A DNA stretch of 23,267 nt from Alectoria sarmentosa (lineage: Eukaryota; Ascomycota; Lecanoromycetes; Lecanorales; Parmeliaceae): positions 1-23,267 of the forward strand of contig WOGZ01000435.1 in NCBI GenBank assembly GCA_009733775.1, given 5' to 3'. This document shows, one piece after another, positions 10,093 to 18,483 of the stretch; the stretch's first letter is position 1; the number at the start of each line of letters is the position of its first letter. The position numbers and the translations under genes are program-made. The notes beneath the pieces were generated by a model. That model was not told the origin of the DNA. It searched no databases and saw nothing but the letters and a program-made list of their open reading frames with translations.

Positions 10093-11288
10093 TTTTGTCT
10101 ATTACTGGTGCGTGGAGTCAAAAAAAGTTGGAGTGTCCATGGCGTCGGTGGTCGTTCTTGCCGTTCAGGATTGAATCTTGACTTGGGGTTTGGGAATTTT
10201 TTTATTAGGGAATTCATGGTTTTGTTACGATCTTCCGAGGGCCGTAGAGCTAGAAAGGACCGAGTCATGATCCACAATGTACCATTTGGCCATTCACCAT
10301 TTTCTTTCTCTTGCCATTGCCCTCGATTTAGCACCATGCCCCACTTTCGGCGTCGTTGAAAAGGAGTTTGAGGGGCCCGTGGCCACAATGCTATTATTCG
10401 ATCGGCTGTAGAGAACCAGGCAAAGTGCATTTCAGGTGGCGTGCAAATGTAGCAACAAGGCAAGTCGCAGCCATAATAGGCAGCGGCAGTCTCAGGCTTT
10501 GGTATACCCATCCATTCTATGCGCTCATATATATCGACTTGGCTGGAAATTTGTATGCACAGCTATGGCAGAGCAATCCATGGGCTGCTCTTTTTCGGGC
10601 TTGAGTGGACATTTTATCGACCCGGGGGAGGAAGAGTAGTTTACTGTAGTTGATAGCAGGCTGTCAGCGTCCCTCGACGGTTTAACTAGGACTTCGCCCG
10701 ACATGCCTACAGTATGTGAGAAATACTCCAAACCTATCGACCGTAATCCCCAGAAATGCTTGTGCAGCTTTCAGCTGTCAGCTCCCAGACAGCTCCTTGG
10801 GCGTGTTAAAAAAAGAGACTGGAAGAGTCAGTTGCCAAGCGGATGCTGACTAATCAAAAAACTTGGCGCAACGGACTCGTTCGGCTGGGAAGCGCTGGAG
10901 TCGGCTCAACGAGTTCCATCGATGCTGTGACGAACATATACAGCCTCTTGTTAACTTTCAGTGAGCTCAACCGATCTCAATGACACGTCTCAATCTTCGT
11001 CTAATGCCTTTGCGCCGATTTCCAGCACTTCGGGCTCGGGGCGAGCCTGAACCACTCTCCGCGATTGTCCGGGATTGGTACGAGGGCACGCTGCCGATTA
11101 AACGTCATGGAGAACCTAGGGATGGTGGCGATGGTGGCGATGGTGGGAAGGCGGGTGGAGCTGGTGCTATGTATAGCGAGACTCGTCGAATGAACAATCT
11201 GATTGATGTGAATGACTGGTCTTGGAGAGAACAAGTTCCCCCATACACAAGTCAGAGATGCTGGGGAAATGAGGAGTGAGGGCTGACG
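10093..11288. other. Intergenic region, no supported gene
   Basis: This holds the 3' flank of the secreted-protein gene. A 99-codon open frame at 10980-11279 (plus) includes a short GATGGTGGC tandem (11121-11145, giving repeated Asp-Gly-Gly) and ends just before the dehydrogenase relic. I see no domain in it. A GC-rich palindromic or TATA-type promoter signal is not evident. Confidence 0.4.
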
Positions 11289-11881
11289 GAATGGTACTTC
11301 TCGATCAGCAGTCCAATGGCAGTCATCTCCGGGGTCGCTTGAGGCCTCGGTCTTGCCTTTGCCCAAGTCCTCGCCGAAAATGGAGCGAGACTTGTCGTCC
11401 TGGGTATCATAATACCATACGAAGCCCTGGAGCGGATCAAGACCGACTATGGGGTGAAGGTTGAATACTACAAGACCGATGCCTCGAACAAGTGTGCCCA
11501 CGCCATGGTCTGCCAACGGCTACAACGCCCTTCAAAAGATACCACGCTTGAACCCTTTGGTGGCTCCATCATGTTTATCGGCAGCATAGTCACCCACGTC
11601 AGCACGACGGTCCAACACATCTCAACCTACATTGCTTCCAAAGCCGCTGTTCATGGGCTCGCCAAGCCTTCAGCTATGGAGCTCGCGCCTCATGGGATCA
11701 GTGTCACTCGCTATCGCCTGACTACGTAATGATGGATATGGTGCATGGACTAAAGGCCAAGCAGCCAGAGCTAGTGCAGCAGTTTGAGAAGGAGACACTA
11801 TTGGGTGGATTAGGTGTCCAGCCGAGCTGAATGGGGGCACACTGCCGTTGTACAGAGCAGGATGTGTTGATTGATGGGTGA
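11289..11881 (+). pseudogene. Short-chain dehydrogenase/reductase (SDR) pseudogene
   Basis: In one frame from 11289 the sequence reads WYFSISSPMAVISGVA, then a TGA stop at 11340-11342, then GLGLAFAQVLAENGARLVVLG. This is the nucleotide-binding start of a classical SDR, with the stop replacing what is usually an Arg or Ser in TGxxxGIG (CGA to TGA is one C-to-T step). The frame continues to KVEYYKTDASNK. About 70 residues, including the NNAG region, are then missing. It resumes at GGSIMFIGSI and YIASKAAVHGLAK (the catalytic YxxxK remains). After about 11710 the reading shifts by one base to SPDYVMMDMVHGLKAKQPEL. Two further disruptions separate AELNGGTL and CTEQDVLIDG, the usual SDR C-terminus. 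The relic thus has a nonsense change, an internal deletion and at least two frameshifts. The parent probably belonged to the polyol/sorbose-reductase-like SDRs (inference). Confidence 0.85.
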
Positions 11882-12167
11882 GCCAGGCTGTCGAAGTATT
11901 CCGCATCTTTCGGAGACCCAGCCAATGACCGCCGTACGATCTGCTAATCACTCGTCTCTGTTGGGCTCTACATTCGCACTTGTCTTGAAGCCCTCCCTTA
12001 TTTCAATTCCATTCTCGACATGAAAATGCGCAATTGAAATTCCCATGTTGAATCTGCATATGAAAGCGGAGGCTCTTCCGACGTGTCGTCATCGCCAAGA
12101 AACCGCCAAGAAATCACAAAATTGACATCATGTCAAATCCAAGGTTGCACCTTTCTCATCCCTCTGT

Positions 12168-13232
12168 ATGTCCCACATGAACATCGTCAGACTCGGAAAT
12201 CTAGGACCTTCAACCCGACACATTTTCAGACCCACTCTTACCAGGTCTTTCAAGCCACAATTGCTACGATATCAACCTTCACCTCTGCACTACGCTACAA
12301 CAACGAACATGGAGACCAACAACAAAGACCTGGAGCTTTCTAACCTCTTCGATGTGAAGGGCAAGGTAGCCTTGGTCACGGGTGGAGGTCAGTCAGCTCA
12401 TCGTTACACGGGGCAACACTAACATGTCCCAGGATCCGGTATCGGTCTCATGGCCGCCCAAGCCCTTGCCGTCAACGGTGCCAAGGTCTACATAGTTGGT
12501 CGGACAGAAGAAAAGCTTGAAAGAGTTGTTGAGATACACGGGAAAGGCATTGCCGGTGAGATCATACCTCTTGTTGCCGACATTACCAGCAAGGACGAGA
12601 TTCGGAAGCTTGTGAAAGAAATCGAGTCCCGCGAGACGTGCCTCTGCATTTTGATCAACAATGCCGGTATCGCAACCTCAAGTCAAAAGCCGGAAGGTGA
12701 GACAGCGGCCGAGCTGAAGAAGAATCTTTTCGATCCTGAGAACGCAAATTTCGAAGACTGGGCGACCACCTACAAGACCAACGTCCCCCAGCTGTACTTC
12801 ATGACCCTCGCCTTCCTCCCTCTTCTCGAGAAAGCCATCGAGCACCAGAAGGGCTTTACCGGCTGCGTCATCAACATTAGCTCCATCTCTGGCCTGGTTC
12901 TCAAGTCGCAGGCCCATTTCTCCTACAACGCAAGCAAAGCCGCCGCAATCCAGGTGACCAAGCTGCTGGCGTCAGAAATTGCGAACGCCGGCATCAAAAT
13001 TAGGGTCAACTCTATTGCACCAGGCGTCTTCCCGAGTGAGATGACGGCCGGAGAGAGCAAGGACAACCAGAAGAGCGAGATACCAGCCGAGAAGTACGCA
13101 CACCTGCCAGCACGTCGTCCAGGAAACGATAGGGATATGGCCAATGCGGTGCTCTTTATGGTGACGAACCAGTACCTCAATGGCCAGATCGTGCCTGTTG
13201 ATGGAGGTTACCTGTTGAAGTTTGGGACATAG
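12168..13232 (+). CDS. Classical SDR-family oxidoreductase (339 aa, two exons)
   Basis: Exons are 12168-12387 and 12433-13232, separated by a 45-nt intron (GTCAGT..CACTAACATGTCCCAG). Splicing creates the cofactor motif TGGGSGIG (residues 71-78). The other landmarks are NNAG (149-152), a helix-4 Asn at 190, the catalytic Ser around 224 in INISSISG, and Tyr238/Lys242 in YNASK. The C-terminal NGQIVPVDGGYLL is the usual SDR end. VGR after the second strand, with Arg at the cofactor-selectivity position, suggests NADP(H). Similar fungal proteins are often annotated as RhlG-like 3-oxoacyl-ACP reductases; the substrate cannot be read from sequence. Residues 1-47 precede an internal ATG at 12309 and are rich in Arg/Ser/Thr with no acidic residue, like a mitochondrial presequence. 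Initiation at 12309 would give a cytosolic 292-aa form. Confidence 0.93.
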
Positions 13233-13560
13233 GGGGGAACGTCAAGCTTGTTACTTACAAAAGCGGTGTTGCATTTAGTGGTAACCATCTGCATTTCTAC
13301 TGGGACCTTCAGCCCTGCATATAAAAACACGATACACAATATTTTCCTGCCCATTGTGGATTTGCAGTACTACGATTCGCGTGACCAGTGATCCCGCCCC
13401 TTCGCCATCGCTACTTCTGATGAATGCGCCAGCTTGAAAGAATTTCGCGCAATGTCAAAGTCGCTCTCGTATATGAGCTTGGGACGGACAAGAACGCTTG
13501 ATGAAGCAAGCCGGCGAGAGAGCAAAGTAAAGTGCTGGTGGCTGAAAAACTGTTCAACTA
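13233..13560. other. 3' flank of the SDR gene
   Basis: No coding signal. An ATATAAAAACACGATACACA stretch at about 13319-13338 is A-rich and could contribute to 3'-end formation, but no canonical AATAAA is present. Confidence 0.4.
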
Positions 13561-13956
13561 ATGCCGGAAGCAGTTGCCGCTAAGCTGCCACATCGAAACG
13601 CGTCTTTCTTTCCACCCTCAACCTTCCATCTCACATTCTCCGACCTCAACTCCATCTTCGAAGCTATGAGGCCCCACAAGCGGAAAAAGGAAAGAATCAG
13701 TATTCCTAGGGACGCTGTTGATCGCACTCTCCGTCGCATCTACCATCCCGCCAGCTTAGAGGCCAATGCTCGCCGCCCAACACTGCTGTCGTCTTCGGCC
13801 ATTTTAGGTTCGTGTTCGTTTAGAGGTCCGGTCCCACTGGTTGGGATCTATGGACAGACTAGCTCAGTGGGAATCAATCCCCTGCTATCCTATCCCCCTC
13901 TTCCCTCTTCCCTCTTCCCCCTCATCCCACCCCTTACCCGCTTTCCTCCCTCCTGA
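13561..13956 (+). CDS. Doubtful open frame (131 codons), convergent with the coiled-coil gene
   Basis: An ATG at 13561 opens a 131-codon frame. The first ~80 residues are compositionally ordinary (for example RKKERISIPRDAVDRTLRRI), but the last ~35 are a Pro/Leu/Ser run encoded by the pyrimidine-rich sequence that is the 3' part of the minus-strand gene, and the two overlap by 23 bp. I do not recognise a family. It may be a short exon whose true end is a splice donor near 13800, a decayed fragment, or chance. Confidence 0.2.
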   Translation: MPEAVAAKLPHRNASFFPPSTFHLTFSDLNSIFEAMRPHKRKKERISIPRDAVDRTLRRIYHPASLEANARRPTLLSSSAILGSCSFRGPVPLVGIYGQTSSVGINPLLSYPPLPSSLFPLIPPLTRFPPS

Positions 13957-14383
13957 TCCCCTCCTTCTTCCCCTCTCCAACTCCCTCCATCCTTACTTCT
14001 GGACTCGATCCCGAACCACCCTCACCCTCCCCCTCCCCTTTCCCCCTCTCCCTCTTGAACTCCCCCCCGCTTTCCCGGTGCTTCTCGAATATCTGCCGGC
14101 ACTTCTCCACTATGCCCTTGTAGAACGAGAGCTCTTTCTCTAGGGCCGCAGCATGAGTCTCGAGGGCGGCGAGGCGGGCTTTGAGTTTCTTCTGTGGGGT
14201 GTGTGAGGGGGTCTCTTTGGAAGGGGATGAGAGAGGAGTGGAGAGGAGTGGAGGGGAGGGAAGGGGAGAAGTATTTACAACGGTCTCCAACAATGCGGGA
14301 ATCTCAATCTTGGCGTCGTGGGGGAATTCGTCGATCTCGCCACAGTGGTACTCGTTCTGCGTCAGCAAGGGTGAAGGAGGCAT
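13934..14383 (-). CDS. Coiled-coil hypothetical protein (149 aa)
   Basis: A single-exon minus-strand frame starts at an ATG in strong context (CTTCACCACCATGCC), with a purine-light leader behind it. Residues 1-40 are mixed. About 40-64 is a Ser/Pro-rich linker (PLPSPPLLSTPLSSPSKETP). About 65-103 is a heptad-patterned helix (KLKARLAALETHAAALEKEL, then SFYKGIVEKCRQIFEKH). The C-terminal ~40 residues are a Gly/Glu/Lys/Arg low-complexity tail from a purine-rich repeat. The coiled coil suggests oligomerisation or a scaffold; there is no basic region ahead of it that would make it a bZIP factor. Low-complexity tails in one strand can be artefacts, so the true C-terminus may differ. The family is not recognised. 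Confidence 0.5.
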   Translation of the reverse strand: MPPSPLLTQNEYHCGEIDEFPHDAKIEIPALLETVVNTSPLPSPPLLSTPLSSPSKETPSHTPQKKLKARLAALETHAAALEKELSFYKGIVEKCRQIFEKHRESGGEFKRERGKGEGEGEGGSGSSPEVRMEGVGEGKKEGIRREESG

Positions 14384-14902
14384 GGTGGTGAAGATTTGTG
14401 TATGCGTGCCTGTTGTTGAAACTTTTCTGCGTATTCGACGAAATTGTTATGCTGCGATTGAGAAATAGGAGAGTCAGGATGTCTAATCTGTCATGTGTCC
14501 TCGAGGATATGCTGTTTGGCTTCGCTGGCACAGGCGCGGTGACGTGGCGGTGTAGATTCTGGGAGTGAGATGGTGCGCTGGCGGGTTTGGTACGGCGATT
14601 GGTCGACGAATGAAAAATACATGTGTGTATGTATATCTTTGTCAAATCGATGGGAATTGATCCAGCGCTCAAGGTCCGGGGGGGGGGGGGGGGGGGGGAG
14701 GGGGAAAAAGCATCTCGTATTATGTACCAAGAATATCCAACGCAAACGGACAAATTCCCAAGCGAATACAGATTTTCCATTCGCTGGCGAATTCCACCTT
14801 GATTCATAAAGTCCGAGGTGTTTGTTTGTACGGGCTTGGTACTGAAATGGCTTCGCTTGAGTGCATTTTAATATCTCCCACTGCAGGCTTGTGCATGGGG
14901 AT
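14384..14902. other. Promoter-side intergenic region with 21-base G run
   Basis: This contains the leader of the coiled-coil gene and an uninterrupted run of 21 G at 14678-14698, continuing as AGGGGGG. Open frames crossing the run on the minus strand encode poly-Pro and are artefacts. Confidence 0.6.
14678..14698. repeat. Poly-G homopolymer, 21 nt
   Basis: Twenty-one consecutive G in the plus strand (C on the minus strand), about 300 bp upstream of the minus-strand ATG at 14383. Such runs are unstable in replication and error-prone in sequencing, so the exact length is uncertain. Confidence 0.9.
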
Positions 14903-15143
14903 TTGGCTTGTGCGCATTGGGAGAATCGTGTGGTTTCTGGAAGGGAGGGTTGCTTTCGGATATATGTTTCCTTTTCGAGGACTTCATAACATTTTATGTT
15001 ATTAAGTATCATACGAGAAGTTGAGTTAAGCGCAAAAGGGCGCTGTTGAAGACGTTAGGGTTTGTTTGAGGGGGGGTTGCGATGAGGGGAGGGAAGAGGG
15101 GGTTGAAAACGTCGACAGAGGTCTTGAAGGTGTCGTGTGGAAA
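14903..15143. repeat. Direct duplication, copy 1 (~240 bp)
   Basis: This segment matches 15416-15654 in the same orientation with an offset of about 511-513 bp. Shared landmarks are GCTTTCGGATAT.YGTTTCC, TTTTCGAGGAYTTCATA, GTTGAAGACGTTAGGGTTTG, TTGCGATGAG and GTCGACAGAGGTCTTGAAGG. Identity is roughly 80% by eye, with most differences in the central 60 bp. Confidence 0.85.
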
Positions 15144-15415
15144 CTTCAATTACCTAAATTATGGCAACAATTTGAGGGTTGCTGCCACAAAACGTTGTAA
15201 GATTCCAAAGCTCTAATTCAAACAGTATGTTTATATTGATTCAACCTCCTTAAAAAGAAACCCATTTCGATTCGAATTTATAATGTTTCCGCGTCCTTAA
15301 AAGACATCATTTCGACTCGAGTTCACCGAAAATGGACGATATTTGAAACTTCAACTTTCTAAATAATAGCAACAATTCAAGGCCTGTTGCCACAAAATGC
15401 TATAAGACTCTTTGG
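15144..15415 (-). repeat. Less-mutated inverted copy of the ~170-bp array seen at 4660-5158
   Basis: Read on the minus strand, this insert aligns with the AT-rich array. GCATTTTGTGGCAACAGGCC (15400-15381) corresponds to ACATTTTGTGATAACAGCTT (4701-4720). GAAGTTTCAAATATCG (15352-15337) corresponds to GAAATTTTAAATATCG at 4749. ATTCGAATCGAAAT and AGGAGGTTGAATCAATA (15281-15236) correspond to ATTCGAATCGAAAT and AGAAGTTGAATTAATA (4959-5003). A second partial unit covers 15144-15225. Most differences are C-to-T or G-to-A in the AT-rich member. An internal ~30-bp duplication (TCGAAATG.TGTCTTTTAAGGA-like) makes one unit longer, about 205 bp. Confidence 0.8.
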
Positions 15416-15654
15416 CTTCTTGTGCGAGGCGGGAAGACGTGGTGGGCTCGAAAAGGAAGAGCGCTTTCGGATATCCGTTTCCTTTTCGAGGATTTCATAG
15501 GAGTGTGTATGACAAATTATATCGTACGACAAGTGGAGCTAAGCGTGAAAAGGTGCCGTTGAAGACGTTAGGGTTTGTTTGAAGGGGTGTTGCGATGAGA
15601 GGGGGGGAGGGGATTGGAAGCGTCGACAGAGGTCTTGAAGGTGTCGTGTGGAAA
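15416..15654. repeat. Direct duplication, copy 2 (~240 bp)
   Basis: Partner of 14903-15143; the homology ends at GTGTCGTGTGGAAA (15641-15654). Together the two copies bracket the repeat-array insert at 15144-15415, a terminal-repeat-like layout of about 750 bp in total. I could not find TG..CA termini or a target-site duplication. Confidence 0.85.
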
Positions 15655-16147
15655 GGGATGGATGCCAAGGCTTCGGGATTTGGGTTTGGGTGAATCGGCA
15701 ATGGCATGTGGAGAGATGCTGGAGACAATCTCGAGAGTCCAGTCCCACGCGATGGATAGTGGAGTGGAGTGGACTGGAATCGGGAAGAACTCCCAGGTGC
15801 GCTATCCGCATGAGGCCGGATGGTGGAATGACAGGGCAGGTGCGTCCGGCGATATTCCAAGGGAAAGGGTGGGCTGAGACACAGAGCTCGGTCGGGCAGT
15901 ATTGACACATTGGCGTTTGTGATGGAAGAATAGTTAGGGATTTCGTGACTTGAGAAAAGCGGCTTTGGCAGCCCCGTTTGATATGGATCTTTTCAAGATT
16001 GTTATCCACGCTCAGCGTGAGAGAAGAAATATATGCCGCAAGCCCCATGGCGCCATCATGATGCCATGCGCTCCACAAGAGCGAGCTCGTCGGTCTTCCA
16101 AGTATGCATTACCACTACCGGTCCCTGCCTCTTCGATTATCAATCGC
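15655..16147. other. Gene-free stretch downstream of the small secreted protein gene
   Basis: Overlapping open frames occur on both strands, but none shows recognisable motifs or splice structure. On the minus strand, just past the TAG of the small secreted protein, another frame stays open from about 16155 to 16013 (it includes EEAGTGSGNAYLEDRR). It could be a diverged exon or chance. Confidence 0.4.
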
Positions 16148-16394
16148 CTAGCAAGCACCACCATTGCACTCGAGCAACTCGTCCCTATTTATTCCCATCT
16201 TTGGGGGTGTGGATGCTGATTCCGCAAGGTCGATAAGTTCTAGCTGGCGGCTTATTAGGGACGCGACGGCATCTAACATGCAGTCAGCTCGTGGTCATGA
16301 GTAAAGTTGAAGGAGTCGTACCTAGGTGTAAGGGGAGGGTGAAGGCTGGAGCGGCGAGCAGAAGGATGGTGTAGAGGATTGTGATTGGACGCAT
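16148..16394 (-). CDS. Small secreted protein (65 aa, two exons)
   Basis: The model is complement(16148-16272, 16322-16394). Exon 1 encodes a clear signal peptide (MRPITILYTILLLAAPAFTL, residues 1-20). The 49-nt intron starts GTACGA, has GAGCTGACTG as branch site and ends TTAG. Exon 2 continues in frame DAVASLISRQLELIDLAE and ends in GINRDELLECNGGAC before TAG. The mature peptide would be about 43-45 residues, acidic, with two cysteines six residues apart at its C-terminus, enough for one disulfide. The leader is CT-rich, including a (GA/CT)n microsatellite at 16504-16521. Candidate roles are effector, signalling peptide or cell-surface peptide; none is shown. The family is not recognised. 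Without splicing the frame would run only 12 codons past the donor, so the spliced reading is preferred. Confidence 0.6.
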
Positions 16395-17980
16395 TCTGGA
16401 GGGTGAGATTCGATTCGTGGGAGTTGGGCTGGCGGGTGCGGTTGAGAGGTTGAGACGAATGGAATTGGAAGCCCAGGAGGGAGTGGACGCATATGGTAGC
16501 AGTGAGAGAGAGAGAGAGAGGGAGACGGTGCGGATGTATATGTTTGACAAGGAGAAGTTGGTCTCCTGTTAAGACTATAAATGCGTCCCAGACGTGCCCG
16601 GATTCGAAGGGAGCCGGAGTTGTTCGTCGAACTTGGACTCTTCTTGGGGGCGGAGGCAGCCATTCGTGCATTGTTCCTCGTTCGACGTCCTCTTGTGGCA
16701 TGGCTGTGTGTGGCGTGAGAATGGTAGGCTACTGTTTCATGTTGCACAGATCCTTACTACGTCGGCAGGTGACCGTTCCCGAATTTCAGGGATCAGAGCC
16801 CTGCGAAACAAGGATCGTCTTGCTTTGTTGCAATGGGAGTAGTGGTAAGATCTACGAACAGACGCAGTAGCAATTTGTAGAAATTGTGCGGCGTGCAGAA
16901 ACTGCGTTTGATGCTTGGAATTTGGAATGCTGTGAAGGTCAAGGCCGCTGTGCAAGGCTGCCATTGGAGAAATTTCTAAATGCAGGGCGCCATTTGAAAC
17001 GGGACGTGACTTGTTACATTATTCTCCTAGCTTCTTTTTGGCATTTCTGCATTTGCAGTAAGATCCAAGTCTTCTCGTCGCGGTACTCGCGCACCAATGA
17101 AAAGGTCGGTGAGCTCGACGGAGGGTTCGTGCCACGGAGCATGACCCCGAGATCATGCTGGTGGGTTCGAGACTTCACATGGCATTGACAGGATGTCAAT
17201 GAATTCCCCGACAAGTACGGAGGAAAGTCGGCCAGTAACGAACGTACAGGCGTACTTGATGACCATGTCATCGAAATCAATGACTAGCGTTGATAGACAG
17301 ACGCCAATTTGCTCCACCAAATCTCCAGACTTAGCAATTACTCTTCTGAATGCGCTGCATATATCAAGTCTTGGAGCGGAGACCCACTGTATTCCGCACC
17401 GCAATGATTTTGGTACAGCAATGGACCAAAGGTCGTGGCGGCGCACCGTCGTAAGATTGGGCGCGGATCGGGCAAAAGGGACCTCCCACATTTATTCTGC
17501 TTTGCATATCCATAGTTCAGGATGTTTGCATGTTTAAATGTTTGCATGATGTTTGAGTCTTGAGGGATATATTGTTACCGTAGGTGACATTATTTTGCAA
17601 GATACTTTAGCTGTGCAGAATCTGAAGTTGGTAAAGCAAGGTAGTAAGTACTTTACTTTAGTGCTGAGGTGGCGTCATTACGGCGCGTTTGCTTGGAGCG
17701 CCTGTCGCCTATAAATTTAGCGTCCGAGCGTAGCGCCATGTTCACGTTTCACCAACTCATCGAGTCTCTCCAAACTCCTTCCAAACCATTCTACTTAGCT
17801 ACACTTTCCACGCCATTTGAAATAGCTGCCTTAGTGAGAATTGACAAGCTTCCTGAAACTGCACGGCCGAAGAAAAAATCGTCCGACGCCCGACTCAGGA
17901 ATCAGGATGGTAGCACCGTCAAGCTCAAAGGACCCTCAGCCTCCAATCAAAATCCCCTTTGATACTGAACTAGTCTCAAC
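16395..17980. other. Long intergenic region
   Basis: This includes the promoter and leader of the small secreted protein (with GA microsatellite at 16504-16521) and the promoter of the next plus-strand gene (TATAAATTT at 17710-17718). A 112-codon ATG frame at 17153-17491 (minus) has a protein-like composition (for example LVIDFDDMVIKYACTF), but an equally long frame runs opposite it and neither has a recognised domain. I leave both unannotated. Confidence 0.4.
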
Positions 17981-18333
17981 ATGGCTGAGTCCACTGGACT
18001 TCTGTGGATGCCACCCAACCGGAAGTCAGGTATGCATCCTTCGGTAATTTGATGATTCGTGGAACCTGACAAGTGCTAGCTTCAAGTTCCCATCCCGCCG
18101 TCAAGGCTTCTCGCATTGGTCAGGTTTCACCTTCGTTTCTTTCATCCTATCTAGGGCGATGGTACAGCTATATTTGGAGGGAATTGTTCGGTTACACGAG
18201 CGCCGCAGAACCACTGCCTGGAATCCTATGGCCCAGATCACGCCATACACCTCTTCCTGGCCTCGCCTCCTTAGGCCACGACTGGGATGCTGAAAATGCC
18301 TTTAACAAGCCATTCCCATTGGCCACACCCTGA
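17981..18333 (+). CDS. Hypothetical protein (100 aa, two exons)
   Basis: Exons are 17981-18029 and 18080-18333. The start context is strong (CTCAACATGGCT). The 50-nt intron is canonical (GTATGC..ACCTGACAAGTGCTAG), the same size and style as those of the receptor gene just downstream. Splicing joins MAESTGLLWMPPNRKS to ASSSHPAVKASRIGQ in one frame that stays open to a TGA at 18331. The product is Ser/Pro/Arg-rich in its first third and Trp/Tyr-rich in the middle (YLGRWYSYIWRELFGY), with no signal peptide, clear membrane helix or recognised domain. A TATA-like element lies about 270 bp upstream. It ends 150 bp before the receptor start in the same orientation. The first six residues resemble those of the receptor (MAESAG), probably by chance. 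Confidence 0.5.
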
Positions 18334-18483
18334 TTCTTCCAAGTTTCTCGGCACTCATTTTTGACTGTTACTTCACTCGAGGTGTACAGTCTCGCCAGTC
18401 TCTTTAGAGGAGTGAGCTGCTGTCATCGTCGCGCTCGTCTTCCTTTCAGATTTTGTCCTCACTTGCCACCTCTGACATTCGTC

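Noticed and set aside
9759..10511. 250-codon open frame on the minus strand, one of the longest in the window
   Set aside because: It lies opposite exons 2-3 of the secreted-protein gene and its 3' flank, has no recognised domain, and its Arg/Pro/Trp-rich content is what the antisense of that sequence would give. The plus-strand model has a signal peptide, TATA box and two frame-restoring introns.
14491..15012. 173- and 167-codon minus-strand frames around 14304-15012
   Set aside because: They run through the 21-base homopolymer as poly-Pro and through the repeat copy, and have no domains. Their length is a by-product of low-complexity sequence.
15539..16078. 179-codon minus-strand frame over the second duplication copy
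   Set aside because: It starts in unique DNA and ends in the duplicated repeat, has mixed His/Ser/Pro/Cys-rich composition, and shows no motif or splice support.
17130..17175. tRNA-like B-box (GGTTCGAGAC) near 17163, and a similar GATTCGAAG near 16601
   Set aside because: No matching acceptor, D or anticodon stems could be folded around either site.
17907..18154. Alternative reading of the 18030-18079 intron from an upstream ATG at 17907
   Set aside because: The splice also keeps this frame open, but it ends after 65 codons. The frame from 17981 has a better start context and a longer continuation.
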